A stretch of 64,000 nucleotides of DNA from Rhizobium giardinii bv. giardinii H152 (GCF_000379605.1 NZ_KB902613.1:1-64000); one strand, 5' to 3'. Shown: positions 34,697 through 45,124, counted from the stretch's first letter. Made by a program: numbers and translations. Notes: generated from the sequence alone by a model not told the origin.

Positions 34697-34715
34697 GTTT
34701 GTGCGAAGTACAAAC
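34697..34715. promoter_or_regulatory. Palindrome between the ROK gene and the ABC transporter
   Basis: GTTTGTGCGAAGTACAAAC, an inverted repeat with GTTTGT and ACAAAC arms 7 bp apart. A TTGACA-like -35 element sits just upstream at 34682-34687, so a protein bound here would block transcription of the transporter. The first ten bases equal those of the palindrome before the nag operon at 29357-29379 when read on the minus strand. Confidence 0.55.
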
Positions 34716-34825
34716 ATACTGCCAAAACGAGGCAGATGGAGGATAACAATCTAATCGAGCGCGGCGCCAGACTGGCTTTCCGATATCGAGTGAGGTTGGA
34801 TTTACGGGCAATTGAGGAGGAACTC

Positions 34826-36292
34826 ATGACATTCGATATTGGAAATATGTCGCGCCGGAACATGCTGAAGTCGGCATCTGTCGCGGCTCTCCTGGCATCA
34901 AGCGCCGGTGCGCTTGTCGCCCCACGGCGCGCAGGCGCTGAAGACGCCAAGACCGTACGCGTTCTGTCGGTCGAAGATCCGTTCTTCTTCTCGATGAAAG
35001 CGATGATCCCGGAGTTCGAAAAGGAAACCGGAATCAAGGTCGAGCTCGAAAGCCTTTCCTATGACGCGCTGCAAACCCGCCTGGTTTCGGCCTTCGTCGC
35101 CAAGACGTCGGATGCAGACGTCATCGCCGTCGACCAGATGTGGCTCGGCCAATACCTCGACAACGGCTGGATCATTTCGCTCAACGACTATATCGCCAAG
35201 GATAGCGATATCGACCTTGCCGATTTCATCCCCGAGGTCCTCTATTCGTCGAACATGTGGCGCGGCCAGATCGCCACGCTGCCGGTCGCGGCCTATGCGC
35301 AAGGGGTGATGTACCGCAAGGACATCTTCGACAGTTTTGGCATCGCCGCGCCTCCGACCAAGGCCTCTGAAGACTGGACCTGGACGAAGTACGTCGAAAC
35401 GCTGAAGTCGCTCGAAGGAAAGTCGTTCGGCGGCAAGCCGCTGTTCCCGACGGTCATCTGCGGATCGCAGCCGTCTCCGATCACCCATATGTTCACCCAG
35501 CTGTCGGCAAGCCACGGCGCGAACTGGTTCAAATCCTTCCCCGGCGCGCCCTGGGATTTCTCGCCGCAGCTCACCGGTCCGGCCTGGGCAAAGTCGGTCG
35601 AGCTCTACCGGCAGCTCTACAAGCTGTCGCCGCCCGAAGCGATCAACTACGTCTGGTTCGACGCCGGCACCCGTTTCGCCAAGGGCGATATCGGCATGTT
35701 CTACTGGTGGACGCCGTATTTCTATCTCGTCAAGAATAACGGCTACATGACCGGCAAGAAGTCCGACGTCATGGATAAATATGCGACCGCTGCACTGCCG
35801 AAGGCAGATGGCGTGGCCCAGACAGTCAGCCTCGGCGGCTGGAGCCTCGGTGTTCCGTCCAGTTCCGACCGGCAGGATAACGGTTACGCCTTTATCAAAT
35901 GGGCAACATCGAAGGCGACCCAGAAGAAGATGGCTGAGTGGCCGGACCTCAATTTCCAGTTCTCGGATTTTGCCCGCAAGTCGCTCTATGAGGACGCAGA
36001 CGTCAAGGCGATCTATCCCTACCTCGATGTCCAGTACGACATGATGAAACAGGGCAACGGCAAGATCACGCGTCCGCCGGTTCCCGGTTACACCGCGGTC
36101 GAAAGCGTGCTTGGCCTGACGCTCAACCAGCTTCTGACCGGCAGCGAAGATCCGAAGACGGCGCTCGAGCGCACCAACAGCCTGTTCGAAAGCATCCTCA
36201 AGGGCAATCTGATGATCCCGTACCAGAAGGAAAGCTTCGCCGACACGCTCGACGGCGCCAAGGCCCTGATCGGCACGCTCGGCAAGGCGTAA
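34826..36292 (+). CDS. Sugar ABC transporter, substrate-binding protein
   Basis: A 488-residue periplasmic binding protein of the family-1 (MalE-like) type. The N-terminus has a Tat-type signal, SRRNMLKSASVAALLAS, ending near AGAEDAKT, and the mature part contains VDQMWLGQYLDNGWI and a typical KWATSKATQKKMAEWP region. The ATG at 34826 has GAGGAGG 5 nt upstream; an upstream frame to 34736 lacks support. It is the first gene of a transporter operon with two permeases, a dehydrogenase and an ATPase. The sugar is unknown; an amino sugar is suggested by shared operator-like DNA. Confidence 0.92.
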   Translation: MTFDIGNMSRRNMLKSASVAALLASSAGALVAPRRAGAEDAKTVRVLSVEDPFFFSMKAMIPEFEKETGIKVELESLSYDALQTRLVSAFVAKTSDADVIAVDQMWLGQYLDNGWIISLNDYIAKDSDIDLADFIPEVLYSSNMWRGQIATLPVAAYAQGVMYRKDIFDSFGIAAPPTKASEDWTWTKYVETLKSLEGKSFGGKPLFPTVICGSQPSPITHMFTQLSASHGANWFKSFPGAPWDFSPQLTGPAWAKSVELYRQLYKLSPPEAINYVWFDAGTRFAKGDIGMFYWWTPYFYLVKNNGYMTGKKSDVMDKYATAALPKADGVAQTVSLGGWSLGVPSSSDRQDNGYAFIKWATSKATQKKMAEWPDLNFQFSDFARKSLYEDADVKAIYPYLDVQYDMMKQGNGKITRPPVPGYTAVESVLGLTLNQLLTGSEDPKTALERTNSLFESILKGNLMIPYQKESFADTLDGAKALIGTLGKA

Positions 36293-36364
36293 TAGAATTC
36301 TCCTCGGGCCGGCGCGGCAACGCTCGCGCCGGCAAAACGAGTGAAGAAGAACTGGACTTCGACC

Positions 36365-37294
36365 ATGCACGCTACCACCATTCGCTCGCAACGGGCGCTC
36401 GCGCCTGTCCGAAGGGGCTTCGTCCGCCGCAACCTGCCTTACCTGTTGATTGCTCCCTCCGTGATCATGCTGCTTGCCCTGATCGCCTATCCGCTGCTCT
36501 TTGCCCTCAGATCGAGTTTCTATTTCTGGAACCTGCAGGTCGGGCCGGAGCCGATGGCCTTCGTCGGCCTCGACAACTACGTCCAGGCGCTCAACGCGTT
36601 TGATTTTCGCGCGGCACTCACCAACACGCTGATCCTTTCGGTTCTGGGTACCGCGATCGAGTTTGGCCTCGGCCTGACGATCGCGCTGGTGCTGCTCAAG
36701 GCGCTGCCCGGCATGAACGTCGTGCGGGCGCTGCTGATCCTGCCGACCACCATCGCGCCGATCGTCGTCGGCTTCCTGTTCCGTTATCTCTATGATCCCG
36801 GCGGCGGTCTGTTGACCTGGGTGCTGCAGTCGCTCTGGCTGCCGGTTCCAGCCGAGGGGATTCTCGGATCACCGACGACCGCGCTCGCCGCCATCCTCTT
36901 CGTCGATATCTGGCAGTGGACACCCTTCTTCGCCATCGTTCTTTATGCAAGCCTGCTTTCTGTCCCCGATGAGATCATCGAGGCCGCGCGGCTCGATCGC
37001 GCATCGGCCTGGACGATCCTCATGCGCATCAAGCTGCCGCTCATCCGGCGCACGGCGACCATCATCGTCATGCTGCGCTTCATGCAGATCTTCAACACCT
37101 TCGACACCGTGCTGGTGCTGACCCGCGGCGGGCCGGGGACGTCGACGCGCACGCTTGGCTATTCGCTCTATGAGCAGGGCCTCGTCAACTTCAATGTCGG
37201 GCTCGTCAGCGCCCAGACGTGGATCACGGTGCTGATCGTCAACATCATCGTCGCCCTCTACGTGTTCTTCGCCTTCCGCAATGAGGAGTGGTGA
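36365..37294 (+). CDS. Sugar ABC transporter permease, MalF-like
   Basis: An inner-membrane subunit of about 309 residues with six hydrophobic helices, starting with PYLLIAPSVIMLLALIAYPL. The EAA loop that docks onto the ATPase is EIIEAARLDRASAWTILMRI (about 212-231). The ATG at 36365 is preferred; a GTG at 36341 would add eight residues. It ends one base before the next permease start, so both are translated together. It forms a heterodimer with the MalG-like partner. Confidence 0.9.
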   Translation: MHATTIRSQRALAPVRRGFVRRNLPYLLIAPSVIMLLALIAYPLLFALRSSFYFWNLQVGPEPMAFVGLDNYVQALNAFDFRAALTNTLILSVLGTAIEFGLGLTIALVLLKALPGMNVVRALLILPTTIAPIVVGFLFRYLYDPGGGLLTWVLQSLWLPVPAEGILGSPTTALAAILFVDIWQWTPFFAIVLYASLLSVPDEIIEAARLDRASAWTILMRIKLPLIRRTATIIVMLRFMQIFNTFDTVLVLTRGGPGTSTRTLGYSLYEQGLVNFNVGLVSAQTWITVLIVNIIVALYVFFAFRNEEW

Positions 37295-37295
37295 T

Positions 37296-38126
37296 ATGGC
37301 CAGAGCCAAGACCTTCTATACCGCGCTCACCTATGCTGCCGGTCTCTTGTTCCTGGCAATCTTCATCGGTCCGATCCTGTGGTTTCTGGCGCTCGCGATC
37401 CGTCCGGCAGAAACGGCTTTTGCCATGCCGCCGCAGCTCACATTCGAGCCGACCTTCGATGCCTTCCGGCATATCCTCGTCGATCCCGGCACCAATGCGC
37501 CACAACTGGTGAACTCGCTGATCGTCGCGATCGGCGCGGTGCTCCTCAATCTGCCGTTCTCGGTTCCTGCGGCCTATGCGCTCTCGCGCTTCAAGATGCG
37601 CGGCAAGAAGAACATCATGCTCTGGTATCTCGGCCTGTTGATGGCGCCGCCGATCGCCTTCCTGATCCCGTATTTCGTGCTGATCACCCGGGTCGGCCTG
37701 CAAGGTTCTTACTTGTCGATGGTGCTGGTGCTCCAGACGCTGACCATTCCGTTCTCCGTCTGGCTGATGAAGAGCTTCATCGACGAGGTTCCGGCGGAAC
37801 TCGAAGAGGCTGCCCGTGTCGACGGCGCCCGCTGGTATACGATCATGTGGCGCATCACGCTGCCGATCGTTCGCCCCGGCATCATCGTCACCTCGATGTT
37901 CGCCTTCGTGTTTGCCTGGAACAACGCGGCCTTTCCACTGGTGCTGAGTTCGCGCTCGACCGCCACCCTTCCGATCGGAACGCTCGGATATTTCGCGACC
38001 AGCGGCGTCACATGGAACTACATCGCCGCAGCCGCCGTGCTCGCGATGATCCCGCCGATGATCATCTTCCTGGTTTTCGACCGCTACGTCGTCCGAGGCC
38101 TCACCTTCGGCTCGGTGAAGGGCTGA
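37296..38126 (+). CDS. Sugar ABC transporter permease, MalG-like
   Basis: A 276-residue permease with about six membrane helices (first: LTYAAGLLFLAIFIGPILWF). The EAA loop is PAELEEAARVDGARWYTIM, and KSFIDEVP precedes it. The ATG at 37296 has GAGGAG at good spacing, within the end of the preceding gene; an ATG at 37281 would overlap more. It completes the pore with the MalF-like protein. Confidence 0.92.
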   Translation: MARAKTFYTALTYAAGLLFLAIFIGPILWFLALAIRPAETAFAMPPQLTFEPTFDAFRHILVDPGTNAPQLVNSLIVAIGAVLLNLPFSVPAAYALSRFKMRGKKNIMLWYLGLLMAPPIAFLIPYFVLITRVGLQGSYLSMVLVLQTLTIPFSVWLMKSFIDEVPAELEEAARVDGARWYTIMWRITLPIVRPGIIVTSMFAFVFAWNNAAFPLVLSSRSTATLPIGTLGYFATSGVTWNYIAAAAVLAMIPPMIIFLVFDRYVVRGLTFGSVKG

Positions 38127-38157
38127 TCTTTCTTCTGTTTGAATGGAGTCATTTGAA

Positions 38158-39183
38158 ATGAGCAAACTTCGCATCGGTGTCATCGGCGCCGGCCTTTGGG
38201 GCAACAACCACGCCCACACCTTCAACGTCCTGCCGGAGACCGAACTGGTCGGCGTCTGCGACCTCGACGAGGGCAGGGCGCTGAAGATGAAGGACAGCTT
38301 CGGCGCGGCGGAAGCCTTCACCGATTATCATAAGCTGATCGCCAGCGACCGGATCGATGCCGTGTCCGTCGCGACGCCCGACTTTACCCATACGCCGATC
38401 ATTCTTGCCGCGCTCAAGGCCGACAAGCATGTCTTGAGCGAAAAGCCGCTGGCGACGACCGTCAAGGAAGCCGAGGAGATCGCTGAGGCTGCCGCCAAGT
38501 CGAAGGGCAAGCTGATGATCGACTTCCACAACCGGGTGAACCCGATCCTGGCTCAGGTCCGCGACATGATCCAGGACGGCCAGATCGGCCTTGCCAAGCA
38601 CGGCACGGCGCGGCTCTCGAACACGACCTTCGTTCCGTTCGAGATGCTGAGCTGGGCCGCGAAATCCTCGGCACTCTGGTTCCTCGGCAGTCATCTCGTC
38701 GACGTCCTGCGCTTTATCCTCGCCGACGAGGTCACTCGCGTTTACGCCGTTGCCCGGTCCGGAACTTTGTCGGCCGGCGGTGTCGATACCAAGGACTTCC
38801 ACGCCTCGATCCTGGAGTTTTCCAAGGGCACCGTCGTGACCATGGAAAACAGCTGGATCCTGTCGCGCGACAACCCGTCGCTCGTCGATTTCAAGATCGA
38901 GTTCGTCGGCGAAAAGGGCCAGATCCAGGCCGATCCCACCCATAGCGGCGGTCTTCGCCGCATCGTCGATGGCGGCATGCGTTTCAACGATTACATCGGC
39001 ATGACGCCGACGGGTGCGACCCGCATCGGCGGCTTCGTCCAGGAGTCCATCGCCCGCTTCGTCGACAGCGTGGTGCGCGACGTTCCCTTGCTGGCCGACG
39101 CCAATGACGGGCTTGCCAACACCAAGGTTCTGGCGGCGATCGAGGAGTCCGTCGCCAGTGGCAAGCCTGTGACCATCGGCTGA
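38158..39183 (+). CDS. Gfo/Idh/MocA family oxidoreductase
   Basis: A 341-residue cytoplasmic sugar dehydrogenase. The Rossmann motif is IGVIGAGLWGNNH (residues 5-17), with DLDEG as the NAD-discriminating acidic turn and HVLSEKPLATT as the family signature. A FHNRVNP segment and HLVDVLRF follow in the catalytic half. The ATG at 38158 has GGAG 10 nt upstream. It lies between the MalG-like and ATPase genes, so it should oxidise the imported sugar. It is only distantly similar to the dehydrogenase at 107-1195. Confidence 0.92.
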   Translation: MSKLRIGVIGAGLWGNNHAHTFNVLPETELVGVCDLDEGRALKMKDSFGAAEAFTDYHKLIASDRIDAVSVATPDFTHTPIILAALKADKHVLSEKPLATTVKEAEEIAEAAAKSKGKLMIDFHNRVNPILAQVRDMIQDGQIGLAKHGTARLSNTTFVPFEMLSWAAKSSALWFLGSHLVDVLRFILADEVTRVYAVARSGTLSAGGVDTKDFHASILEFSKGTVVTMENSWILSRDNPSLVDFKIEFVGEKGQIQADPTHSGGLRRIVDGGMRFNDYIGMTPTGATRIGGFVQESIARFVDSVVRDVPLLADANDGLANTKVLAAIEESVASGKPVTIG

Positions 39184-39260
39184 TGGCGTGAACAACCTTG
39201 CGAGGCATTCATCCTACGTGGATGAGTTGCCTCGCCACTTGATGCTGGGAGTAGAACTAT

Positions 39261-40427
<1,167 letters not shown>

Positions 40428-40493
40428 GCCGAATGCAAGATGAAGCAGCTCATTCGATCTTACAACCTTTTCCCGACCCTCCCAGGGCACCTT

Positions 40494-40532
40494 GGCTGCC
40501 GTCGAACAGGTCCCGACGGCAGCCCTTTTTTT
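40494..40532 (+). terminator. Rho-independent terminator of the ABC operon
   Basis: An 11-bp perfect stem, GGCTGCCGTCG with CGACGGCAGCC, a 9-nt loop, and seven T residues after it. It lies downstream of the ATPase gene and ends the transporter transcript. Confidence 0.88.
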
Positions 40533-40618
40533 GGAGGAGAACATAGTTTGAAATTTGGTTGGCCGCTCGAGCTGAGACAGGGTTCGTTGACGAGGACCAG
40601 ACAATCTGCCGGGTGTTC

Positions 40619-40807
40619 ATGATGCCGTGGAAGTTCTCGCCCCTGGAAAGATCATGCCTGCAATGGATGTCCCTCGGCCGGAGCATTCCCGAAATTGCCC
40701 TACTTGAAGGTAAGGCCGAGGCTGAAATCCGATCGCGCCTGGACCGGGCGCTTGCCACTCTCAATGCGACTTCACTCAAGGATGCGCTCAGGAAGATGGA
40801 CTGTTAG
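40619..40807 (+). CDS. Small LuxR-type helix-turn-helix protein
   Basis: A 62-residue protein whose sequence FSPLERSCLQWMSLGRSIPEIALL fits a GerE/LuxR DNA-binding domain, with nothing before it. An in-frame TTG at 40559 would add 20 residues of no clear similarity. The strong terminator upstream at 40494 means it has its own promoter or is a remnant. It could be an orphan regulator; the ribosome site is weak, so translation is uncertain. Confidence 0.5.
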   Translation: MMPWKFSPLERSCLQWMSLGRSIPEIALLEGKAEAEIRSRLDRALATLNATSLKDALRKMDC

Positions 40808-40943
40808 CCGCCGGCATGTTGATCTGTTGGCAACGGTGGCGGCGTGAACTGCAGCGTGCTTCGCCTATCGAGCCGGAACCGGGAAGATATGGCGGGCCAA
40901 ACTGCAGCCTGGCCGGACAGGCTGCAGAGGTTCATCCCGCTTT

Positions 40944-41693
40944 CTATATCTGAGCCCAGCCGCCATCGACGCACAATTCGGTGCCCGTGACATAGGACGA
41001 GTCACCGGAGGCGAGAAACAGGACGGCCTTGGCGATCTCATCGGCAGTGCCGCTGCGATGCATTGGAATTTGGGCATGGGCCTGGGCGTTTGTCTGCTTG
41101 ATCTTCTCGTCACTCATTCCCGCCTTGCGCTGCAGATCGGTGTCGATAAGCCCGGGCGCCATGGCGTTGACACGTATCCCCTTCTCGGTGAGTTCCGCGG
41201 TGAGCGATCGCGCCAGCGAACGAATGGCCGCCTTGGTCGCCGAGTAGACGCTGACGTAAGGTCGCCCCTGTGCACTCAGCGTCGAGGTGTTCAGGATGAT
41301 CGATCCGCCGGAGGTCATCAGCGGCAGGAGCTTCTGCACGGTGAAGTAGGTGCCCTTGAAATTGGTATTGACCGTGAAATCGAATTCTTCTTCCGACATA
41401 TATTCGAACAGATTTGGCTGTGCTCCGCCGGCATTCGCGAAGACGATGTCGGCGCGACCATACCTCTCCTCGACATGCGCCCGCAGGGTCTCGATGTCGG
41501 CGATCCTGGAAACATCGCTGCGGACGGCGTCGGCGCCGTCTCCAATGGCTTGTACTGCTGTATCGAGCGCTGCCTGATCACGACCGGTGATGACGACACT
41601 AGCGCCTTCCCGTGCGAACAGCTTGGCTGTCGCCAATCCCATGCCCGCGCTGCCGCCGGTGATGACAGCGACCTTTCCGTCCAACTTACCCAT
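40944..41693 (-). CDS. Short-chain dehydrogenase/reductase
   Basis: A classical SDR of 249 residues. It has the cofactor motif TGGSAGMGLATA (about 12-23), NAGG at about 86-89, the catalytic serine in LNTSTLSAQG, and YSATKAAI with YxxxK. The C-terminus ends YVTGTELCVDGGWAQ, as usual. The start is the ATG at 41693 with GGAG 6 nt upstream; a TTG at 41705 is less likely. It is divergent from the TetR gene, which is probably its regulator. The substrate is unknown. Confidence 0.93.
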   Translation of the reverse strand: MGKLDGKVAVITGGSAGMGLATAKLFAREGASVVITGRDQAALDTAVQAIGDGADAVRSDVSRIADIETLRAHVEERYGRADIVFANAGGAQPNLFEYMSEEEFDFTVNTNFKGTYFTVQKLLPLMTSGGSIILNTSTLSAQGRPYVSVYSATKAAIRSLARSLTAELTEKGIRVNAMAPGLIDTDLQRKAGMSDEKIKQTNAQAHAQIPMHRSGTADEIAKAVLFLASGDSSYVTGTELCVDGGWAQI

Positions 41694-41798
41694 ATTCGTC
41701 TCCAATTTGCCTCTGAATGCCCCGACGGGACCGCAATATGCTGGAGCGGCGGGGACAGAGGATATATATGAAGCATTATTCAGCTTTTGGATTCGCTT

Positions 41799-42434
41799 AT
41801 GGGAAACGGCCTCGCACCAACGCTAACCCCCCGGAAATCACCGCGTCAGGACCGGTCGATCGCCACCGTCGACGCGATTTTCGAGGCGACCATTCAGGTT
41901 TTGTTGAGCGATGGGCCAACCCGCCTGACCACCACGCGCGTCGCGCATCGGGCAGGCGTTTCCGTTGGAACGCTTTATCAGTATTTCCCGAACAAGCAGG
42001 CCCTGCTCTTCGCAGTTTTGGAGCAACACCTCTCCACGCTGGCCGAGGCCGTCGAGAATGCATGTCGCGACAACCAAGGCGCCAACATAGAAACGATCGC
42101 TGCGGGCGTGGTGAAGGCCTATCTTGCTGCGCGGATGGCGCAATCCGAGATCTCTCCCGCCCTCTACCTTGTTGCCATGGAGCTCGATGCTCGCGCATTG
42201 ATCGAAGCGGCGACCCGGCGAAGTGAACAGGCAATCGAGGCGCTGCTATTCGGTGCCAGCGACGGCCGCTTCAACGATCCGTATGTGATCGCTCAAACCT
42301 TGACCGCGGTGATCTTTGGCACCGTGCCGGCCTTCTGCATGCGGGTTATGCCCCACGCCGCAAGTGTCGAGGCCGAAAAGCAGCTGACGCTGATGTTCAG
42401 CGGCTATCTCGCTGCGAGTTGCAAGGCGGCATAG
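41799..42434 (+). CDS. TetR/AcrR-family regulator
   Basis: A 211-residue repressor. The HTH is clear: ATVDAIFEATIQVLLSDGPTR, then VAHRAGVSVGTLYQYFPNKQALL (about residues 22-70). The C-terminal ligand domain is variable, as usual. The ATG at 41799 is chosen; a TTG at 41787 is an alternative, and no good ribosome site precedes either. It is divergent from the SDR gene at 93-105 bp distance, so an operator in that gap is expected. The effector is unknown. Confidence 0.9.
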   Translation: MGNGLAPTLTPRKSPRQDRSIATVDAIFEATIQVLLSDGPTRLTTTRVAHRAGVSVGTLYQYFPNKQALLFAVLEQHLSTLAEAVENACRDNQGANIETIAAGVVKAYLAARMAQSEISPALYLVAMELDARALIEAATRRSEQAIEALLFGASDGRFNDPYVIAQTLTAVIFGTVPAFCMRVMPHAASVEAEKQLTLMFSGYLAASCKAA

Positions 42435-42445
42435 TGGGTTCGGGA

Positions 42446-43504
42446 TTAGAGTCCAGAAGGTCGATCGGCGATGTCGAAGACGGCGGCATTGTCCTGGACC
42501 TCCCGCAAACCCTTGTAGGAGGCATGACGGAGGCTGCCGTCATGGGTCCAGCCGCGGAACTCGATTTCGGCAATCAGCGTCGGCTGGGCAAAGACGAGGT
42601 TCTTGCCCTTCAGCGGCACGACCGGCCTGGCCGTCTTCAGCTTGTCGAGGGTCTTGCGCAGATAGTCGGCATCTTTCACCTTGAAGCCGGTTCCGACCGA
42701 GCCGACATAGGCCCAGTCATATCCTTTCCGGGCCGCAAGCAGCAGGCTGCCGATGCCGCCGCGTGCCGACGCCGATTGCTCGTAGCCGACGACCATGAAG
42801 CTTTCGCTCTGGATGCATTTGATCTTCAGCCAGTCGCCGGTGCGTCCCGAACGATAGGGCCGATCGCGATGCTTGGCGATGATGCCCTCGAGCCCCGCCT
42901 GGCATGCATGTTCGAGCAGGGTCTCGCCATCCACCGCGATCTCCTGCGACAGGCGAATGGAGCCGTCGCTCGTCGGTGAGATGAGGTCCGCGAGGAGATG
43001 CCGCCGCACCGAAAGCTCGGTGCCCGTGAAATCGTGCCCATCGAGATAGAGCAGGTCGAAGGCATAGAGGATCGCTTCGCTCGATGACCTCTTGCCGCCA
43101 CGGCCGCTGAGCGAGCGCTGCAGCGCTCCGAAGTCGGAGCGGCCCTCCTCGTCCAGCACCACGGCCTCGCCGTCGAGGATGGCGGTGCTTACACCGAGCG
43201 TTTTAGCGGCTTCGGCAATTCCGGGAAAGCGGTGCGTCCAATCGTGGCCGCCGCGGGTGATGATCCTGACCCTCTTTGGCTCAATGTGGACGGCCAGGCG
43301 GTATCCGTCCCATTTCAGCTCGAACAGCCAGTCGGGTCCCTTTGGTGGCGCCGGCTTCAGCAAGGCCAGGCAGGGCTCGATACGCGCGGGCATCGGATCG
43401 AACGGCAGGCTTGGCTGGGCGGGATCGCGTTTTCGCACCGGCCGTGATTGCAGAGCGGCACCGGAGTCATCGAGCAACGGCATCGGGGCTTTGCGTCTTG
43501 TCAT
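42446..43504 (-). CDS. ATP-dependent DNA ligase, stand-alone LigD-type
   Basis: A 352-residue ligase. The nucleotidyl motif is FELKWDGYRLAV with the adenylated lysine K64. Other ligase motifs are DGEAVVLDEEG, LYAFDLLYLDG, EGIIAKHRDRPYRSGR and WLKIKC, followed by the OB-fold part. The polymerase and nuclease domains of full LigD are missing, so it is a stand-alone ligase of the kind rhizobia use with Ku in non-homologous end joining. The upstream sequence still carries the tail of such a Ku gene, ending 4 bp before the ATG. It is convergent with the TetR gene. Confidence 0.9.
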   Translation of the reverse strand: MTRRKAPMPLLDDSGAALQSRPVRKRDPAQPSLPFDPMPARIEPCLALLKPAPPKGPDWLFELKWDGYRLAVHIEPKRVRIITRGGHDWTHRFPGIAEAAKTLGVSTAILDGEAVVLDEEGRSDFGALQRSLSGRGGKRSSSEAILYAFDLLYLDGHDFTGTELSVRRHLLADLISPTSDGSIRLSQEIAVDGETLLEHACQAGLEGIIAKHRDRPYRSGRTGDWLKIKCIQSESFMVVGYEQSASARGGIGSLLLAARKGYDWAYVGSVGTGFKVKDADYLRKTLDKLKTARPVVPLKGKNLVFAQPTLIAEIEFRGWTHDGSLRHASYKGLREVQDNAAVFDIADRPSGL

Positions 43505-43508
43505 TTTG

Positions 43509-43665
43509 TCAGCCCCGTTCATTTTCGATGGACTTGCGCACGGCGCCCATGACGTTTGGCGACGTCGTTCGCTACTGGTTCCGATTTGCTCGGAGCTTTC
43601 GCTCTCGACGGCTTTTTGAACTGTTTCTTCTTGGCCGCGATGATGTCAAGCGGCTTCTCCTGCAC
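43509..43665 (-). pseudogene. Degenerate 3' end of a Ku gene
   Basis: On the minus strand the frame KPLDIIAAKKK, then KAPSKSEPVAN reads like the lysine-rich tail of bacterial Ku. After a frameshift near 43555 it continues as NVMGAVRKSIENERG and a TGA at 43509-43511, matching the usual Ku end (NVxxLMDAL-type). Four bases later the ligase ATG follows, as in an intact ku-lig operon. The N-terminal Ku core is absent. Confidence 0.5.
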
Positions 43666-43815
43666 CGGATGGGCGAGCGTAGCAGGGTAGGGAGCCAAAC
43701 CTTGCCCTTCACGCCTGCCCGGTGCGTGTTACCGCCTTCGCCCTCAGTGCCTCGGCTGCGGCCTTGCTGGCGCGTTTCGCGCAGCCGGCGGCCGTTATTG
43801 GGGCTCCCTCGACGA

Positions 43816-44691
43816 TTACGGCGGCTGATAATCATCGAACCAGAAGGAGGAGTGGCGTCGCGAGATCGTTCCCACCGACGGCAAGGGGAAATGCGACGTC
43901 ATGACGATGCGGCCATTGTCGGAGCACGCCTCCAGGAAGGCCCACCGCGTCCGGCGTGCCTGATCAGGGTCGGTGTCCCACCGGAAATTCCAGTCGGGGT
44001 ATATGCATTGCATCGGCCAATGCATGAGGTCGCCGGAAAACACCGCTCCTATACCTCTGGATCGCAGTGCGATGGCGACGACGTGGCCCATCGTGTGGCC
44101 CGGCGTCGGCTCCAGCCAGATTTCGTCATCGAGCGCATGGTCCATATCGACAAGAACGGCCCGACCAGCCTCGACGATTGGCAGGACATTCTCCTCATAG
44201 GTCCGTGTGGCATCGCCAGAGGCCGCCTGTGCGGCCTCGAGCTCGCGCCGCGCCATGATGTAGCGGGCGTTGGGGAAGGTCGGTATCCAACGCCCGTCCA
44301 CCAATCGTGTGTTCCAGCCGCAGTGGTCGACGTGAAGATGGGTGCACAACACATAGTCAATCTCTTCGGGAGCAACACCTGCATTTGCCAGCCGCTTCAA
44401 GAAGGTGCCGTCACTGCGGCGATGCCAATGCGGGAAGTCTGCGATCGTCTTGTCGTTGCCGACGCAACCGTCGACCAGAATGGTGTGGTGTCCGGTACGA
44501 ACCAGAAAACTCTGGATCGGAAGAATAATCCGGCCGGTTGCCGGCGATATCGACCGGGGCGCGAGCCAATGAAGATGCGGTTCGAGCGCTTCGTCGCTGC
44601 AGTCGGGGAACCATTCCGATGGCGTCCGCAGAGGATCGCACATCTCCAGAATCCTGGTTACCCTGATATCCCCGATCTTCCAGTCATCCAT
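43816..44691 (-). CDS. MBL-fold metallo-hydrolase
   Basis: A 291-residue hydrolase. The metal-binding motif is THLHVDHCGWN, with other ligands in EPTPGHTMGHVV, FSGDLMHWP and a late TSHFPLPSVGT. The layout is that of the quorum-quenching lactonase and related MBL proteins, but the exact substrate is not clear. The ATG at 44691 has AAGGA 9 nt upstream; a longer frame to 44748 is unsupported. No signal peptide is visible, so it likely acts in the cytoplasm. About 125 bp separates its stop from the frame of the decayed Ku gene. Confidence 0.88.
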   Translation of the reverse strand: MDDWKIGDIRVTRILEMCDPLRTPSEWFPDCSDEALEPHLHWLAPRSISPATGRIILPIQSFLVRTGHHTILVDGCVGNDKTIADFPHWHRRSDGTFLKRLANAGVAPEEIDYVLCTHLHVDHCGWNTRLVDGRWIPTFPNARYIMARRELEAAQAASGDATRTYEENVLPIVEAGRAVLVDMDHALDDEIWLEPTPGHTMGHVVAIALRSRGIGAVFSGDLMHWPMQCIYPDWNFRWDTDPDQARRTRWAFLEACSDNGRIVMTSHFPLPSVGTISRRHSSFWFDDYQPP

Positions 44692-44920
44692 TGATGCGAT
44701 CCTTCTTCGATCAAGGAGCGGACCGATAGATCTAACATTCGCGGCCATCCGGCGCCAGCCGTCGCGCCACGAGGAGAAGGAGCGCTCGCGAGGTGGCCGC
44801 GCTCACGATCGGGTAGAAGCGTCAGACTGGCCGCGGCATTCTCGATAGACGGTGGAGCGACCGAGCTTTTACCGATCGCTTCGATCGCTCAGAGGAATCA
44901 TTCAATGAGATGACATGCGA

Positions 44921-45124
44921 TCAGACTGATCTGACGTTTTCCGCTTTCGACTTCCCCGTCTTACGGTCCTGGCCAAGGTCATAGCTGACCTTCTGGCCGT
45001 CACGAAGCGGACTTCCACTCTCTACGGCCGAAACATGGACGAACACGTCCGCTCCGCCATTGTCGGGCGTGATGAAGCCAAAGCCCTTGTCCTGGTTGAA
45101 AAACTTTACGGTACCGGTCGCCAT
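44921..45124 (-). CDS. Cold-shock protein, CspA family
   Basis: A 67-residue single-domain nucleic-acid chaperone. RNP1 is KGFGFITP and RNP2 DVFVHVSAV, both intact, so it should bind single-stranded RNA and DNA. The ATG has a GGGGGA site. The 331-bp divergent gap to the next gene allows a long 5' leader, as is usual for cold-shock mRNAs. No terminator with a T run is visible. Confidence 0.95.
   Translation of the reverse strand: MATGTVKFFNQDKGFGFITPDNGGADVFVHVSAVESGSPLRDGQKVSYDLGQDRKTGKSKAENVRSV

Noticed and set aside
34898-36391. 497-residue minus-strand ORF
   Set aside because: Antisense to the substrate-binding protein gene; low-complexity charged translation typical of high-GC shadow frames.
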